A stretch of DNA of 64,000 nt from Halocaridina rubra (taxonomy: Eukaryota; Arthropoda; Malacostraca; Decapoda; Atyidae): NCBI GenBank assembly GCA_037179515.1, contig JAXCGZ010019182.1, positions 1 to 64,000 of the forward strand, given 5' to 3'. A program made the translations under genes and the position numbers. This document shows, piece by piece, positions 1 through 14,100 of this stretch (the first letter of the stretch is position 1; each line of letters begins with the position of its first letter). The notes under the pieces are model-generated. The model saw nothing but the letters and a program-made list of their open reading frames with translations, was not told where the DNA came from and ran no database searches.

Positions 1-560
1 TGACTTAAATTTGAAGATTTATATTTCACAGCAATACTGTGAGTTATATGATAAAATTTATGTTTTTTTACTATTTTTTACTTTTTTTTATTCTTAGGCT
101 AGGTAATACTTTTTTTACCAATACTGAAAATACTGGATTTTTTAATATGTACTAGCTCACGTAGGTGCGACCCTTTGTGCTTTCCGAAACGCTGATACCG
201 GTATCGTATTTTACATGGTGCAATACTGTGAGTTACATGTTTAAATTTATGTTTTTTACTATATTTTACTGTTTTGTTATTCTTAGGCTAGGAAATACTT
301 TTTTTGTCAATAAAATAATCAAAATACTGGAAATTTTAATATGTGCTAGCTCACGTAGGTGCGACCCTTTGCGTTTTCCGAAACGCCGATACCGATATCA
401 TACTTTCTATGGTGCAGAGTTACATGTTTAAATTTGTTTTTTTTACTATTTCTTACTGTTTTATTATTCTTAGGCTGGGAAATACATTTTTTTATCAATA
501 AAATAATGACAAAAAAAATTTTTTCAATGAAATAATGAAAATACTGAAAATTTTTATTTT
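1..560. repeat. ~190-bp tandem repeat, about 2.5 copies
   Basis: Three successive blocks begin with a ctgtgagttatatg-like start near 38, 228 and 416, a spacing of about 188-190 bp. Each carries the landmarks ttattcttaggctagg, then agctcacgtaggtgcgaccc, then a ttccgaaacgc box. The copies differ by scattered substitutions and T-run lengths. No protein is encoded. It lies on the 3' side of the minus-strand TMEM8-like gene and would be intronic if that gene continues leftward. Confidence 0.8.
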
Positions 561-589
561 TTAATATTTTAATATTCTCGCATATACCA

Positions 590-775
<186 letters not shown>

Positions 776-815
776 AAACTTATCATATAGCATTAAAATA
801 CATGACTTTACTTAC

Positions 816-3800
816 CCTTTATAATAACAAATGGCTTGGAGGGCTAAAAACCACATATCTGGCTCAGGGAAAGGAATCAATATAAAACCTTCCACCATTT
901 TTGAAGAATATGAAGATATATTTAGAGTGAGTTGCTTCTCTTCACACACTATGGTGTCAATTTCCATGTCTGGAGGATGACCTTTCCTCAAACATCCCAA
1001 AACTGTAATTATTTGGTCCGTGGCATTCTGGAATATAAATTGTAGACCTTACAATTACTTTCTTATCAAGCATCAACAGAATATGTTAAAGAAATTCTCA
1101 GTAAAAAATAAAACTAGTCCTCTACCCCAAGAGTAATAATAACATTATACATTAACCCTTTACCTGCATGGGTAGCAATTATGGTTTTATTCCCTCAGTG
1201 TAATGTGAGAGTGTACCTGATTTTCCTTATGATAATTTCAAGTTAGTGCACCATTTCCTTGGGTGGTAAAGAAATGGAAATCGATATCTGGTATATGGTG
1301 TCATAATACCATACATGAGTCAACGTTTTTATTTCAGTTTAGGGAGTTTGAAGAGTCACTAGCCTTTATGACGTCAAAGGGGATTGTACAAAACATTTGC
1401 GCTGAGGAGCGGCAGAAACCCCAGATACTGAGGTGTAATTAAGTTCGTTAATTGCTCGCAGGGAATAGGTTAATACAGAGTTACCAAAACACAAAACATA
1501 TACAAATTACAAACATGCATAATCAGTTCTAAAAGTCAAAACTGGAACTGTGGAAGAAAACATGGAATTCTCTGTATTTTGGATGGGACAACGGATATAA
1601 ACATGAGAAGGTTTCATTGTGAAGTTAGTCCATTTCTTGAAGTTTCTGGGAGGGTAAAAGTTTATGTATTATAAAACTTTTAAAAAAAATTTGGTATGAT
1701 AAAAACAAAAAGAACAAAAGTTTTTGCAGAAATTTCTACAATTGCTAGCATCTACTCTGGCATTTAACAAGATGATGGAAGAGATAACATTTGCATATGA
1801 GGGTGGATTCAAATTACTAAACCAGATCATAACATTGCCTTAAAAAATCTGTAACAATATGTTTGCCTCCACTCTTAAGAAGTTAGGAAAAATTTTTCTT
1901 GTATAGCTAATTGACACAAGATATAAGCATCACTGAAGCAGCTGTTCCTTAATAGAATAAAATGCCCTAATTATATTTTTAACTTATTGTAGACACACAT
2001 ACCATCAACAGTTCATCCATATGAATTTTAACAGTAAGCGTTCCACCAATATCTGTGAAGGGAAGAAGTGTAAGGTATGTGAACACCGGATCATCCCCTC
2101 GAACAGCCAGCCATGTGCTGTACCATTCTGGACCCTGAAAGAGAAAAGTAAATTTGCTTTTAAATACTTTTAGACTCTAGTAATATGTCCTGTAAGTTTA
2201 TGACTTAAAATTTTGAAATTCTTATTTTAATTATTAATCTTTACAATTATTTCGACTTGGTCCATGTGAAGATTGACTTATCTGAATGCTTTAGGCCGAC
2301 TTACTTGTATTAAAAACGTATCTGTGAAGTCACTAGCATGTCTGATCCGTGCTAGTGGCAAAACGGGATAACACTGAAAGTAATCATCTTTTTTGAAATC
2401 TGGAACCCCTTCAGAAGACACACCACCAGAAGGTGAATTAGACCATTCACCACTGGCTGATACAGACACAGTGATATTAACTGGAGGAACAGTGCCAACA
2501 AATTTCACTTCTTGCTTGGAAGAAATTTCTGCAAATTCTGATCTCACTTCTCGAATATGAGGAAGTGGATTTTTAAAAGGCCCACATTCTGAAGGGAATA
2601 AAATTATACTCAGTAAATTTCACATTCCAAAGATAATTGCTAAAACTTGAAGAGGAATATACAAATAATGATTACATGACATATGTCAAAAATACACTAT
2701 ATAAACCACACACATACAAATGAGAAACACATCCATACAGATATAAAAATGCACAGTCCATTCCAAATGGTATAAATGCACAAATGTAAGTATCAAAACT
2801 GTACTTTAAAATACGTAAACATACCTTTCGTAGTTACAACGATATCAATACCCGTCTCTCCTTCTGTATACACGAGGAGATAGTAATAAGAATTGGAAAA
2901 AGGTCTTAGCTCATCAAATGTGTGACCACCACCTTGTGTGATATTCACTATGCCACTATCTGGATTGTACAAAGGCAATGATCTGGCTTGAAGGGACAGT
3001 GATTTAATGCACCAGCGAAATAAGCGTTCACCCTTACTTCCATCACTGGATTGTTCCAGCATATGGCAGTTTCTTATCGAGACTTGTAAGAACCAGGTGT
3101 GTGATGGGACATAAAATCTGAAAAAGAAATCCGAATCTGATGATCCGGAACTTTCACAAACAAACACACCGAATAATAAACACATATATACAATACAAGC
3201 TGCAGATTGTATGGGTGACTGAAGTTCCCTCCAAGTATCCAAGGATAAAATTTCACCTCAGAAAGCTGACCAATGAAAACTCAAGGGTAGTAAAACTCCA
3301 TCCAGAAATGAATCAACACCTCAAATCACCTACTCAGATTTAACTAAGAAATATTAAAGCGCAAAATCTATAATCATCATAAACATAAAACAATGAATTA
3401 TAATCCGATCAAAAGTGACTTTCAATGATATACACTATTCTTCAATATAATTAATTTATAAAATTTAATAGTATACATACACAAAATGACTCAAATTACC
3501 TACCTGTAATAAGAGAGATTCTCATACGTCCGAATTGACTGTACACTACCAATATTAATAGTTTTTATATTATCTTTCTGACTCCACATGGCAATAGAGC
3601 CCAAACTATAACGGCACTTGTGTATTATGCCCTGAAATGAAAAGAATCTGGATATAATATCAAACTGCTTCATATGTGCACTATAACTTAACCGAAAGGC
3701 TATAAAGATACTGAATAATGTATTTCGTATCACAAAGAGTGAGATATTACCTATCAAATTTACTTTAAATAAAAGATCAATATGGAATAAAAGAAAAGTG

Positions 3801-5836
3801 ACAAATATCAAACTTTAACTATTTTGTTACAATGCAGAGCTTGAAATAATGTATACGATTCCGAATGGGGTTAAAAGAGCTACCTAAGATATTACCTTAC
3901 TAATCGTTCATACACTCTTTTTCTTCAGCCTGTAACTATTAGTGATATGGCTGTATACATATGTAATATACATTAGAAATGCTCCACTCCATTTGACAAT
4001 TAAGTAGCCTAGTAGCTAGGCCACCATTCCCTACTCTGACACTCATAAAAAAAGAAAACCTCCAACGCCAAACTTTAATACAGCAAAATGCATGAATTCT
4101 TGAGGCTATGGACCTCAGTGCTTCCTACAACCAAAATACTCCAGATCAAGAGCTGTTAAAAACTGGCAACATAAAAAATTGAAGCATAATTGCATATTAT
4201 CGAGCAACTTCCATAGCTTTTACAAATTGACCTAACAATGACATAAAAACTAAACTAAATAAGTACTGAAAACTAAAGCATATCCAATGACAATACTGGA
4301 CAGTTATGACTGATAAAAGTCTACCAGCTAAAATATTTAAGCAACAAAGTCATATTTCCATGATCTCATACCTCCTGCTGCATCTGTTCATTCCAATTTG
4401 GAATATAAGCAGCAGCAAACCAGCTGCCAGGCAGAGGATTATACACAGGAAGGATAGTAGCATCATGTGGCAAGTAGGCCGATTTTGTGATCACCTATAA
4501 ATAAAAACAAGGAATTGTTTTAGTCATGCCCATTAATTCTTATTGATACATCAGACATATTGCTATGTGCTAAATATTAAGAAATCAAAATTACTATAAA
4601 TTATACCACTACTATTCATCATTCTAAAGTTTATAACCCTTTTAAATATAATTAAACGGGACCCACTCGGCGTACATACGGGTCATATCTGGTGATGTCT
4701 CTAACACCCAGGAGTTCACTATTCAATAAGTAACTGACCTTATGTAATGATGCTCTTTGAATATACATATATTCTTGAAACGTGGAATTATTCTCTGCGA
4801 CAATTGGATAGCTACCATGCTGAACAAGGCTGAAAAAAGAATGCAACAATAATTCTTTTGGTATGTCTTTATAAAAATAATCTATGCAACTTCCCAAATT
4901 CACACTTTGGAGCCTATTTTTGTAACTGATTTTGGTAAGGTCCACCAAAATCAATGGGAATCTTTTATATTATCAAAGTGATTCTAAATGTAATTACCAC
5001 TCAATGCTTAAAGGAACTTCCATTTCACACCACAAGGAATACCCTTCTCACATGCTGGCATACAAGGTTGTTGCACTACACGTAAAGTCTCAAACATCTT
5101 GTTTGCGTTTGCTATGAAGACGATATCTAAAATTCCATTTTTTTATTTTTTTAAATACGTCTACAGTAACCAATGGACTTTGGAGTTACTTGAAGTTAAT
5201 ATGAAGCTGTTTTAGCAATACCTAGTTCAAGATGATAATGATGATGACAAAGTTTACTTAATAATTCAAGGAAAAATTCAGAAATTTTACCAGAAGGATG
5301 AAGAGTTTTTCTAAAGATCATAAATGTCATATCTATGAATGTCATATAGAAGAAATAATTTGCAATCCACAGTATTTCAATACTTTAGTTTGCACATCAT
5401 AAACAGGGAGTATATATCTCCAGAACTTATTTGGCTCCTCAAAGGTAAGGGTGAGGAACCAATGCCTCATTCTCCCTCAAAAGGGCATATATTCACCTCT
5501 ATCATCTCTGCGAGAATGAAGAAGGAATTTGTAGTATAAAGAGTAAAAAAATGGGAAATAGGAACACATGCACATATGATCATAATTAAAAAACTTTATC
5601 CAATAATCTGGATCTGACACTTACACATGTACTTCCCGTATGGGACATCCTGGGTCATCCATAAAAGCTGCAAACTCCCAGGTGACACGAGTGACTTCAT
5701 CTGGGATGTGGAAGTGGAACAACGTCACATCAGCATATGATGAATACGGCTGCAGCAACCCTTCTTGACTGACCTCAGGTACAAGACTCACACAAGCTGA
5801 GTGTGGAATGAAGTTAGTCACAGTCTTTAATTTGTA
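816..5836 (-). CDS. TMEM8/PGAP6-family transmembrane protein, ectodomain exons only (partial)
   Basis: Eight exons in one continuous frame: 5836-5625, 4829-4739, 4494-4372, 3631-3504, 3117-2825, 2588-2305, 2134-2003 and 1027-816. All have AG/GT-type borders on the minus strand (donors gtaagt, gtcagt, gtatga, gtaggt, gtatgt, gtaagt, gtatgt, gtaagt) and matched phases, giving about 491 residues. Recognisable family segments are [62 protein letters not shown] and [17 protein letters not shown]. Sequons NNS, NIT, NAT and NIS fit a glycosylated extracellular region. In the family (PGAP6/TMEM8A, a GPI-processing phospholipase, and TMEM8B) an EGF-like segment and a seven-helix CREST domain follow. 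Those exons would lie left of position 816 and are not seen. The signal-peptide exon to the right was not identified either. The family call is by recollected similarity; paralog identity is uncertain. Confidence 0.72.
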
Positions 5837-7934
5837 CTATGATAAAATATACCAACAAACTTGTAGTAAATTGAATCACATCATAGAAATTACCACACCT
5901 CAGGAAATACTTGAAATGTCTTAGGTAGTAATAACTAGCAAAATATATTCTTAATGCAAAGGGATGTATATTTAATTTCAATATCAAATATCTGTCCGTG
6001 CATACATAAAACTACATTTATAACGTTTAATTTTAAATTAATTTATTTCCATCTCAGTTTTGATATAATATTTCATTTTCAGTATAATGAAGTACTTCAT
6101 GTAAAAGAACACAGTACATGTACTACCGAATTAACTCTAACATTATAATTTGTATATTGCTCATGCATGAGTATTAAATAAATGTTTCATTTACTGGAAA
6201 CTTAAATCATTGTCTTTCATTCAAGCAGAAAAAATTCACTGCTTACAATCGACCAAAAACTTAACCTACAAAGTATTCTGAAATCACACGTAGTACATGT
6301 TGTTTTTTGAAGAAGAGAGTAGACAATTATTTTACTCTGCTTAGTTGTGATAGCAATAACTATCAGAAAGAAAATCCTTCAAACAAACTGACAAGCAATA
6401 CATCATATTATGAAAAATAATAATAAAAATATATTCACACCTATAATTTTACTTCCCTTTTCTATTATTCTTTCTAAGTTTTCTCATTTCAGAAAATAAT
6501 GGAAACGCAATAATGATTGATAATATTTTAAAAGTTCCTTATATACCATACAAGTGTACCAGAAAACATAAAGAACAAAACCCCCAAAATCTACCCAATC
6601 TTAACTAATCTTCTAAAATGCATTGCATAAACATATAGAGGTGCTTCTTTAATACCATATATTAATTATGTGTAAAGTAAAAGAGCTACATGTTACATTG
6701 GAGAGGATTTCTTCTACACAAGACTTGGTAAATTTACTGACAAACTCTTTCTCTAAATCACTTTGAAAAGTCAAAATTATATGTTTTTTTCATAGTGTTT
6801 GGCACTCAAACAAATCTGAGATTTATTTCTGTCAAACTTCAACCCATTTTCAATATAAATCAACTTTCTTCTTCCATCAGAGTAATATGAAGAAGAATTT
6901 GGAAAACCGATATTTTTTTGGGGTGGGGGAGCCAAAAAAATATATAAATCTACCAACCCAAGTCCCTCTTACGAATTGTACTGTCCTACCCTAACTAAGA
7001 TTGGCACTCCATAGTAACCCCCCACATTTACGATACTTCCAGGTGGGAATAACACTTAAATATGCTTAATTCAAGCCATAACACTAATATAATTAACTCA
7101 GAACAGGAAAAGGAGTATATCGGAAATAGTGCCTAACTACTGTATATAAATATTTACAGTAACGATATCCATTAACATCAAAAGAACCACTGTAATATTG
7201 AAAAACGGATTATATTCTGGAAACTACCTTAAATCTCTACTTGTCACGCAAAATGCATCTTCCCCTTTATAAGAGAAACTTTCATAAGGTATATAAATAA
7301 TAATAAAACTTGAAAGGCTTTGTCTGATCAGAGTGCGCAAATGTCTCTTTTTAACTTTATCACACACCTCTAAGAAGACTTTCATCCTTAAATTGCTAAA
7401 TATAATATCATAATAAACCCATAAACAATGATGTAGTTATATATTTACCAACTACATTAGTAATAAGTATGACAAAATGAGTATTCATGGTCAAAACTAG
7501 TGTACAGCTGATTTTCAGCCATCGGCTGCCATAACACAACAATTGTCAACAAAGATTCTTGGATGTTTTCTATTTGGGACATCACTAGACATAAATACTT
7601 ATGGATGAGTTTCTTTATTACAATATTCTTGGATTTATTTTTCTTAATCCATCAATATAAGTATGTATATATATATTTTGAAGATTAAAATTAAATTAAA
7701 ATATGTACTGACAGTTTTTACATTTAATGCATTTTAGAACTGAAATATATGCAACCTGAGTGCAGAATTATTAATAAATTAGCAAATCAGTTATGGCGCA
7801 TGTTGAAGGTTATGCTGCAAAGACCCAATGGAAAGGACATTTAATTATTATCATCCCTTGTTGAAAAGGTCGTATAACGATAATGTAATTGTAAGTTATT
7901 TGTCTGAACCACCATATATTAAATATCCAATAGA
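5837..7934. other. AT-rich gap upstream of the TMEM8-like exons
   Basis: About 2.1 kb with no convincing exon or recognisable element. It should hold the missing 5' exon(s) and promoter of the minus-strand TMEM8-like gene. A minus-strand ATG at 7482-7484 opens a short hydrophobic stretch (MNTHFVILITNVV) followed by a GTAAAT donor. However, its phase (+1) does not join the phase-0 acceptor at 5836, so it is not accepted as exon 1. Confidence 0.5.
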
Positions 7935-9830
7935 TTGAGGTGAGCAGCCTCACAAATCACCCTTTGTCCCCAGGCCAATACCTGGGTGTAATCATCGACC
8001 AAGGACTAACCTTTGGACCAGAAATTCAACACTTGCGCGACAGGTGCAGCCAGCGACAAGCGGTCCTTCGTCGGATGTCGGGCCTCTACGATGGTGCATC
8101 ATTTAATGTCCTCAGAACCTTCTATGTACAAGCCATACGCAGCCTCATAGACTATGCTTGTCCCACACTCTGGCTACTAACAGTAATTCAAAGTAATTCA
8201 AAACAACGCCACACGTACCATGCTAGGAGCCCCCATGTGGACCAAGAGAGAAAACCTCCAGATGGAATCGGGACTCATTCCACTCAAACTCAGAGCTCAG
8301 CAAAGACTGACCCTCCTTGTGGCCAAAACCACCACTGCCCAACATAAATGCCTAGCTGGCACAAATCTCCATCTAGCCCTCAATCGCCAGCCCAACCACC
8401 ATCCTAGAACCTGGGCAGCCAAGGTCTGCGCTAGCCTCAAGCACTGCCAGTCAAGATACAAGACACACCACTTCCTGAATACAGATGCCCACCCCCATGG
8501 AATGACCAACCACTCGATATAAAGATCGAGCTCCCTGACAACCCCAAAAGCTTGGTAAATCTGCTTGTCCTTAAAAACATATATAAGGACAAAATACAGA
8601 GCTGGAGCAGGCCAAACTCTCAAGTCTACTACACTGACGGTTCAGTAAACCAAGAAACTGGAGCCTCAGCCGCCGCCTTCATCACTGGAAACCACGTCCT
8701 ATCCTGGAGACTGTCAAACTCCTGCTCATCGCTCCAGACTGAGCTTGTGGCCATAGCCAACGCCCTTGACTTCTTCATCCAGCAAGAAGCTGACCATGCC
8801 CTTATTCTCTCTGCTTCTAAAGGCGCCTTACAGGCCATCAAGAAGCCACTCCTCAGAGACAACATACGCATCATCACCACCATCCTCAGCCACTACCACA
8901 GGACAACCAGCCTTGGAAAAGCCATCACTCTTGCCTGGATTCCCAGCCACGTCGGCATCAAGGGAAATGAGGAAGCCGATCAAGCCGCCAAACAAGCCAC
9001 TCTCAGAGCAGAAATCCAGATATCTCTGTCTCCTGGGATGCAACAGATTAAAAATAAAGCCACTCCTTAACACCTTAATAACTAAACACAACCTGTGCAC
9101 AGACATTGGCTCCCCCTCCACCTGGTGGTACAAAGCCACCACTGATCTTCGGCGTATCACCCTGCCGAAGAGCCTTCGATGAAGCACTGAGCTCAATGTG
9201 TACCGTCTGAGACTCGGGTACAAGTGCACCTGGCAAATAGTAGAGAATAGCACCATCAAGGAATGCACCTTTTGCCAGGTAACCTCACCACATCCACTGC
9301 TACATTACATCCTAGAATGTGATTCTTTTTCAGAGATTCGACGGAAAACTGGTGCCCCCGCAACATCTAGCGAAGACCCAAATGCCCTTCAGGTTGCTAG
9401 CTCCATCATCAGACTAGCAACAAATAACTACATGAACAGTCTATCAAATATTATCAGACAATACCCTCCACCAAGATAGCCATGCAATAACTCTCTCTCA
9501 CTCCCAAAACAGGAATTCATTTAAGTTGTTTGATGTAAACTAATAATTCACAACTGAATACTTCTGCTCTCCGTTATCTTTACAGTTTAGCACAATCTCA
9601 CCTGCGGGCCAATTAGGAAAGTCCGATCATCACCAATAACAAGAATTCACCCCACCTCCTCACCAACAGGAAGCCCATTCGCCAGCAAGAGCGAATACCA
9701 CGTACACTCCAAAGAAAATCTCACCCCACCTGCGGGCAACAAGTGGAAGGTCCGCTCACCCTCAAGGGTGAACATCCAACAACAAAAGGAGCAGTACTAT
9801 ACTAGGAGCTGAACCTAGTGTCTATGTTTT
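7935..9830 (+). mobile_element. 5'-truncated LINE with RT tail, RNase H, zinc finger and 3' UTR
   Basis: A visibly more G+C-rich block in AT-rich surroundings carries the C-terminal end of reverse transcriptase, an RNase H domain and a C-terminal Cys/His finger. An untranslated tail follows from 9480. That tail contains two similar blocks beginning ctcacctgcgggccaatt (about 9599) and caccccacctgcgggcaaca (about 9722). This gene order fits I/LOA/R1-type LINEs that carry RNase H. The compositional contrast suggests a comparatively recent insertion. No target-site duplication was identified. Confidence 0.8.
7940..9478 (+). pseudogene. Broken LINE pol: RT C-terminus, RNase H, CCHC-like finger
   Basis: Three frames are needed to read through. 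7964-8190 encodes YLGVIIDQGLTFGPEIQHLRD and on to SLIDYACPTLW, the thumb/connection end of LINE RT. 8552-9070 encodes RNase H: YTDGS supplies the first acidic residue, SLQTELVAI the Glu, and WIPSHVGIKGNEEADQAAK the last Asp and the His region. The usual TDSK motif is instead SASKGAL, so one catalytic Asp is missing. 9198-9477 encodes LRLGYKCTWQIV and a finger CTFCQVTSPHPLLHYILEC. Internal stops and frameshifts rule out a working enzyme. The N-terminal endonuclease and most of RT are absent. Confidence 0.82.
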
Positions 9831-9918
9831 TAAACTATCCTCTACTAAGGTTCAAGTATATTAGTCGTATGTTCCTATTAATAAGAAAGTACTTTTCGAA
9901 AGTTTATATACCATTTTT

Positions 9919-10545
<627 letters not shown>

Positions 10546-10549
10546 CATA

Positions 10550-11040
10550 AACCGATAGACTAAATGTCATTATAATGGGAAATATTAAAACAATAAACAG
10601 ATGTAAACTTCAAATGCTGTTCAGCAGCTTTATTTGGACACTATTTTTTCCATGTACCTCCACGAATATATGATATATATTGATAATATTACATGTACGA
10701 AGAATACATTTTTAAGAGGTTGTCTGAGATTTTAATGAATACCAGCAATTCTGGACTAAAATTATTTTTGTATACATGAAAGGGTAATTTTAAAATATAG
10801 ACATGTGCACGTTAATGATGTCAGTTATGAAGGGGCTTGTGTTTTACCGAGCAGTTTGCATTTTTTTCGTAAATATTCATTATTTTCTATTAAAGATTAT
10901 TAAAACCTACTCATTTTCTCAAAAACTAATTTATTCTTTAATTGTTTTTATAAGAATGTGACCAGTTTTATTTCTGAATTGTCATAAATCGTGTTTGAGA
11001 TGATTATTTTCTTTTAATTTTAAATAAAAACGCTTCCTTA
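10550..11040. other. AT-rich intergenic stretch upstream of RPN1
   Basis: No coding potential, inverted repeat or recognisable transposon seen. It separates the simple-repeat block from the RPN1 upstream region. Confidence 0.5.
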
Positions 11041-11192
11041 GGCCACCCCATCATCCAATGGAAAGGTAGGAAATGTTGTCGCTCGGTGGTTGGCTGTCAG
11101 CCGGCAGGAGACACTCAGATGTTTATGTTGTAGCTTAGTGAAGGGTGTAAATGTACTTCATGACAAATTTAGTATAATTTTCCGTCTTCACA
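11041..11192 (+). promoter_or_regulatory. Probable RPN1 core promoter and 5' UTR
   Basis: A G+C-richer island immediately precedes the start codon. A CCAAT pentamer occurs at 11055-11059 within catccaatgg, and no TATA box is obvious, as is usual for housekeeping genes. The transcription start cannot be placed from sequence alone. Confidence 0.4.
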
Positions 11193-14100
11193 ATGCATTG
11201 TCATCTCTATATAGTGGTTGTAGGTGTGTTAGTGGCCTCCGTAAGCGGCACCTTTGACAATATTAATCGAGATATCGTCAATAAAAAGATCGAGAGGAAG
11301 TTGGATGTCTCCACGCAGTTGGTTAAAGCCAACACCAAAATCACATTAGAAAATAGTGGTTCAGGAGCTGTGAGATCGTTCCTGTTAGTACTGACGAAGG
11401 AGGAGCAGGATAATTTGGCATTTATAAATGCTCAGGTAAGGCTGAAGTCAATTTTTCGTAAAACATTTGTTCACTTGAAGTGTAAGGTAATGGTGTTGGT
11501 TTGTTCCCATGCCGTACTGGAGGTCATATGTCACACCTCCATTATCACTGGTCTAGAATAAACCTGTCGATGCCCACCTTGTAGAAGTATTCCAAGTCAT
11601 ATTTTAGGTATTCCCAGTTCTTGTTTAGTGTGAATTTGAAAGCATTCAAGTAGGACTCGTTGACGGCACTGTGTGGTAGCTGGTTCCAGTCAAAAAACAC
11701 TCGATGTGAAGGTGCCCTGACGAAGAGAGGTCCTGCATTTTTTTTTTATGCCCTTGTCTGTCTCCTGTGAAGCAGCTAATTTGAGAAGAGAGGCCTTGGG
11801 TATATCAGTTTCTCCATGGATGATTTTGTAACTTAAAATCATATCGCCTCTCCTATGGCAATACAGACTGGGTAAATTGAGGCGCCTGAGTCTTTCATTG
11901 TATGAGTAATACCTCAGTGTGGATACTATATTGATTGCACGCCTCTGGGTTCTTTCTAAAAGGTCATCATCACATTTCTTAATATGGCATGCATAATATA
12001 TTAATGAATAAATAATTTGGGAATATTCAATTTCACTCACCCTCACCATTAGGATTAGTACACCTCTAGTTAAGAAACAAGTTGATAATTTAAATTATTT
12101 CCTTTTAGTTGTATTATATTTTTCCCAATTTTTTGCATTTTCATTTCTGTTGAAGTGTGAACTTAAACATAATATTTTTTCAATTAATTGTATCGTAGAA
12201 AAATATGTTTAAAAGGTTACTTTCATACCCCCACCAAGTGAACTGAAATTACAAATTAGGGGGAAAAAATCCACAGTAATCAGTAATTTTAGTTATCAGC
12301 TGTTTTAAATAGAGTTAAACTAACCTAAGCATATAAATTTCTTCCGAATTTGAACTATATGAGGGCATGAAATTAAAGATATAGTCTCATGAAAAACTTG
12401 TCCTAAGAATACAAACATAAATGGAATAGAAAGTTCATTTTCTAGATGATGAAGCCTCACCCAAATTGTATAAGGTTTAAGATAATTTTTGGTTTGAGAG
12501 ATGAAGTAAGAGTGGCATGTGCTACCATAAGAGTCAAAATAATTTTGGTGATTTATGGATATGGCTGGCGATGTAGCTGAACTTGGTTTATATAATTTTT
12601 GTATTGAATATTGTTGCCTATGATAACTATGTGACTATAATTACTGGTAGTCCCTAATGTATTGGTATGGTATATGTGTACTTATATGTTTCCTAAATAT
12701 TGAAAAAAAAAAAAAAAATTTACTCAAAAAATATCAAGAATTTTTTCGCTTAAGACACTTTCTTCACATATTGACAATAATAAGGTAAGTTCGGTACTTT
12801 ATAAGCGTATTATCCAAGTGTGTCTGTTAAGATAGAAGCTGTATGAAGTACTTTAGGGATTTGATCTTGGGATCCTCTGGTAGTAAGGCAGGTCCTCTAA
12901 TCCAATTGAAAATTGTACTGAAGGTTCATAAGCAGAGTCTGAAGTGTATATTGTTAAAAGTTTTTGGGTTGGTGCTTTGAGCCATACATTGTTCTTAAAA
13001 GTAGTTTTTTTAAATGCCTGTTGTAATTACCTTAAAATTATACTATAAGAGTTTAGACCCTTCATTTTTTATTTTTTTTTCACTCTTATTAGATAGGTGG
13101 AACAAACCTAAAGCTGACGGAGTCTAAGGTACAAGAATATCGTGACCTTGTATTCTACAAAGTTGAACTGAAAGATGCTCTTCAGCCAAGCAAGACTGTT
13201 AATGTAAGTAGAGCGTTTTTCTTATTACTTTAGTAACTGCTTTTGTTTACTGCAAACATATGAGAATATGTATCTTGCTGTGCATTATGTCTAGATATTT
13301 TATATTTCTCTCACTGACTACCATTCTACCTGGATCCAGGTTACCTCTATTATCCATTACTTATCCATTTCTAAGCAATTGATTAGATGCCTTAATACTT
13401 GAGGTTTGTTACTTACCATTGTTTTAGTCTAAGATGAAATAATGTTTTTCTGTCGCTTGTCATAGGCAGTTTCCAAATATTATTAGTAACATCTGAAAGA
13501 CCAAACTATCAGCAGATGTTTTTGTCTTTATGTAAAACACTTCTAACTACAGACATATTCTTACATAATACTTCATGAGGTCATGAATGGTATGTTTTTT
13601 AGGAAACAGTTGTGGAAATTAAGTATCTAGCACTGTAATTACATACATTGTTAAAGTTCCATGAACAATAAAGTACAGACACTCCCCAACTTATGAACGA
13701 GTTAGGTTCCAAAAATCCATTCGTAAGTAGAATTGTTCATAAGTTGTGTACAGGTAAAAAGTACTGTACAGTACATACATATGCAGTGCTGTACAATACT
13801 TAGGCTAAAGACTCTTAACTATTACATAAAACATAAAGTATATTCAGTATTAATGAATTTTAGTACAGTAATAATAATATTGTAATAATACAGTACATTA
13901 CAGAAATACAGTACATACATTAATACATGGGTAGATAATGGGTAGGTTATTGATCGTATCAGTGAATGTTTGTAACTCGGTTGTTCTTTAGTGGGGGAGC
14001 TTCTGTATTAGTTTTTAATTGAAGTACAGTGTTGCTAAGTCATACATATTCCCGTGTACAGAAAAACCTATCCTAAGACTACTGTACAAGAATCCTCTGT

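Noticed and set aside
7459..7484. Signal-peptide exon of the TMEM8-like gene (minus strand, MNTHFVILITNVV)
   Set aside because: The donor phase does not match the acceptor at 5836; joining would create an early stop.
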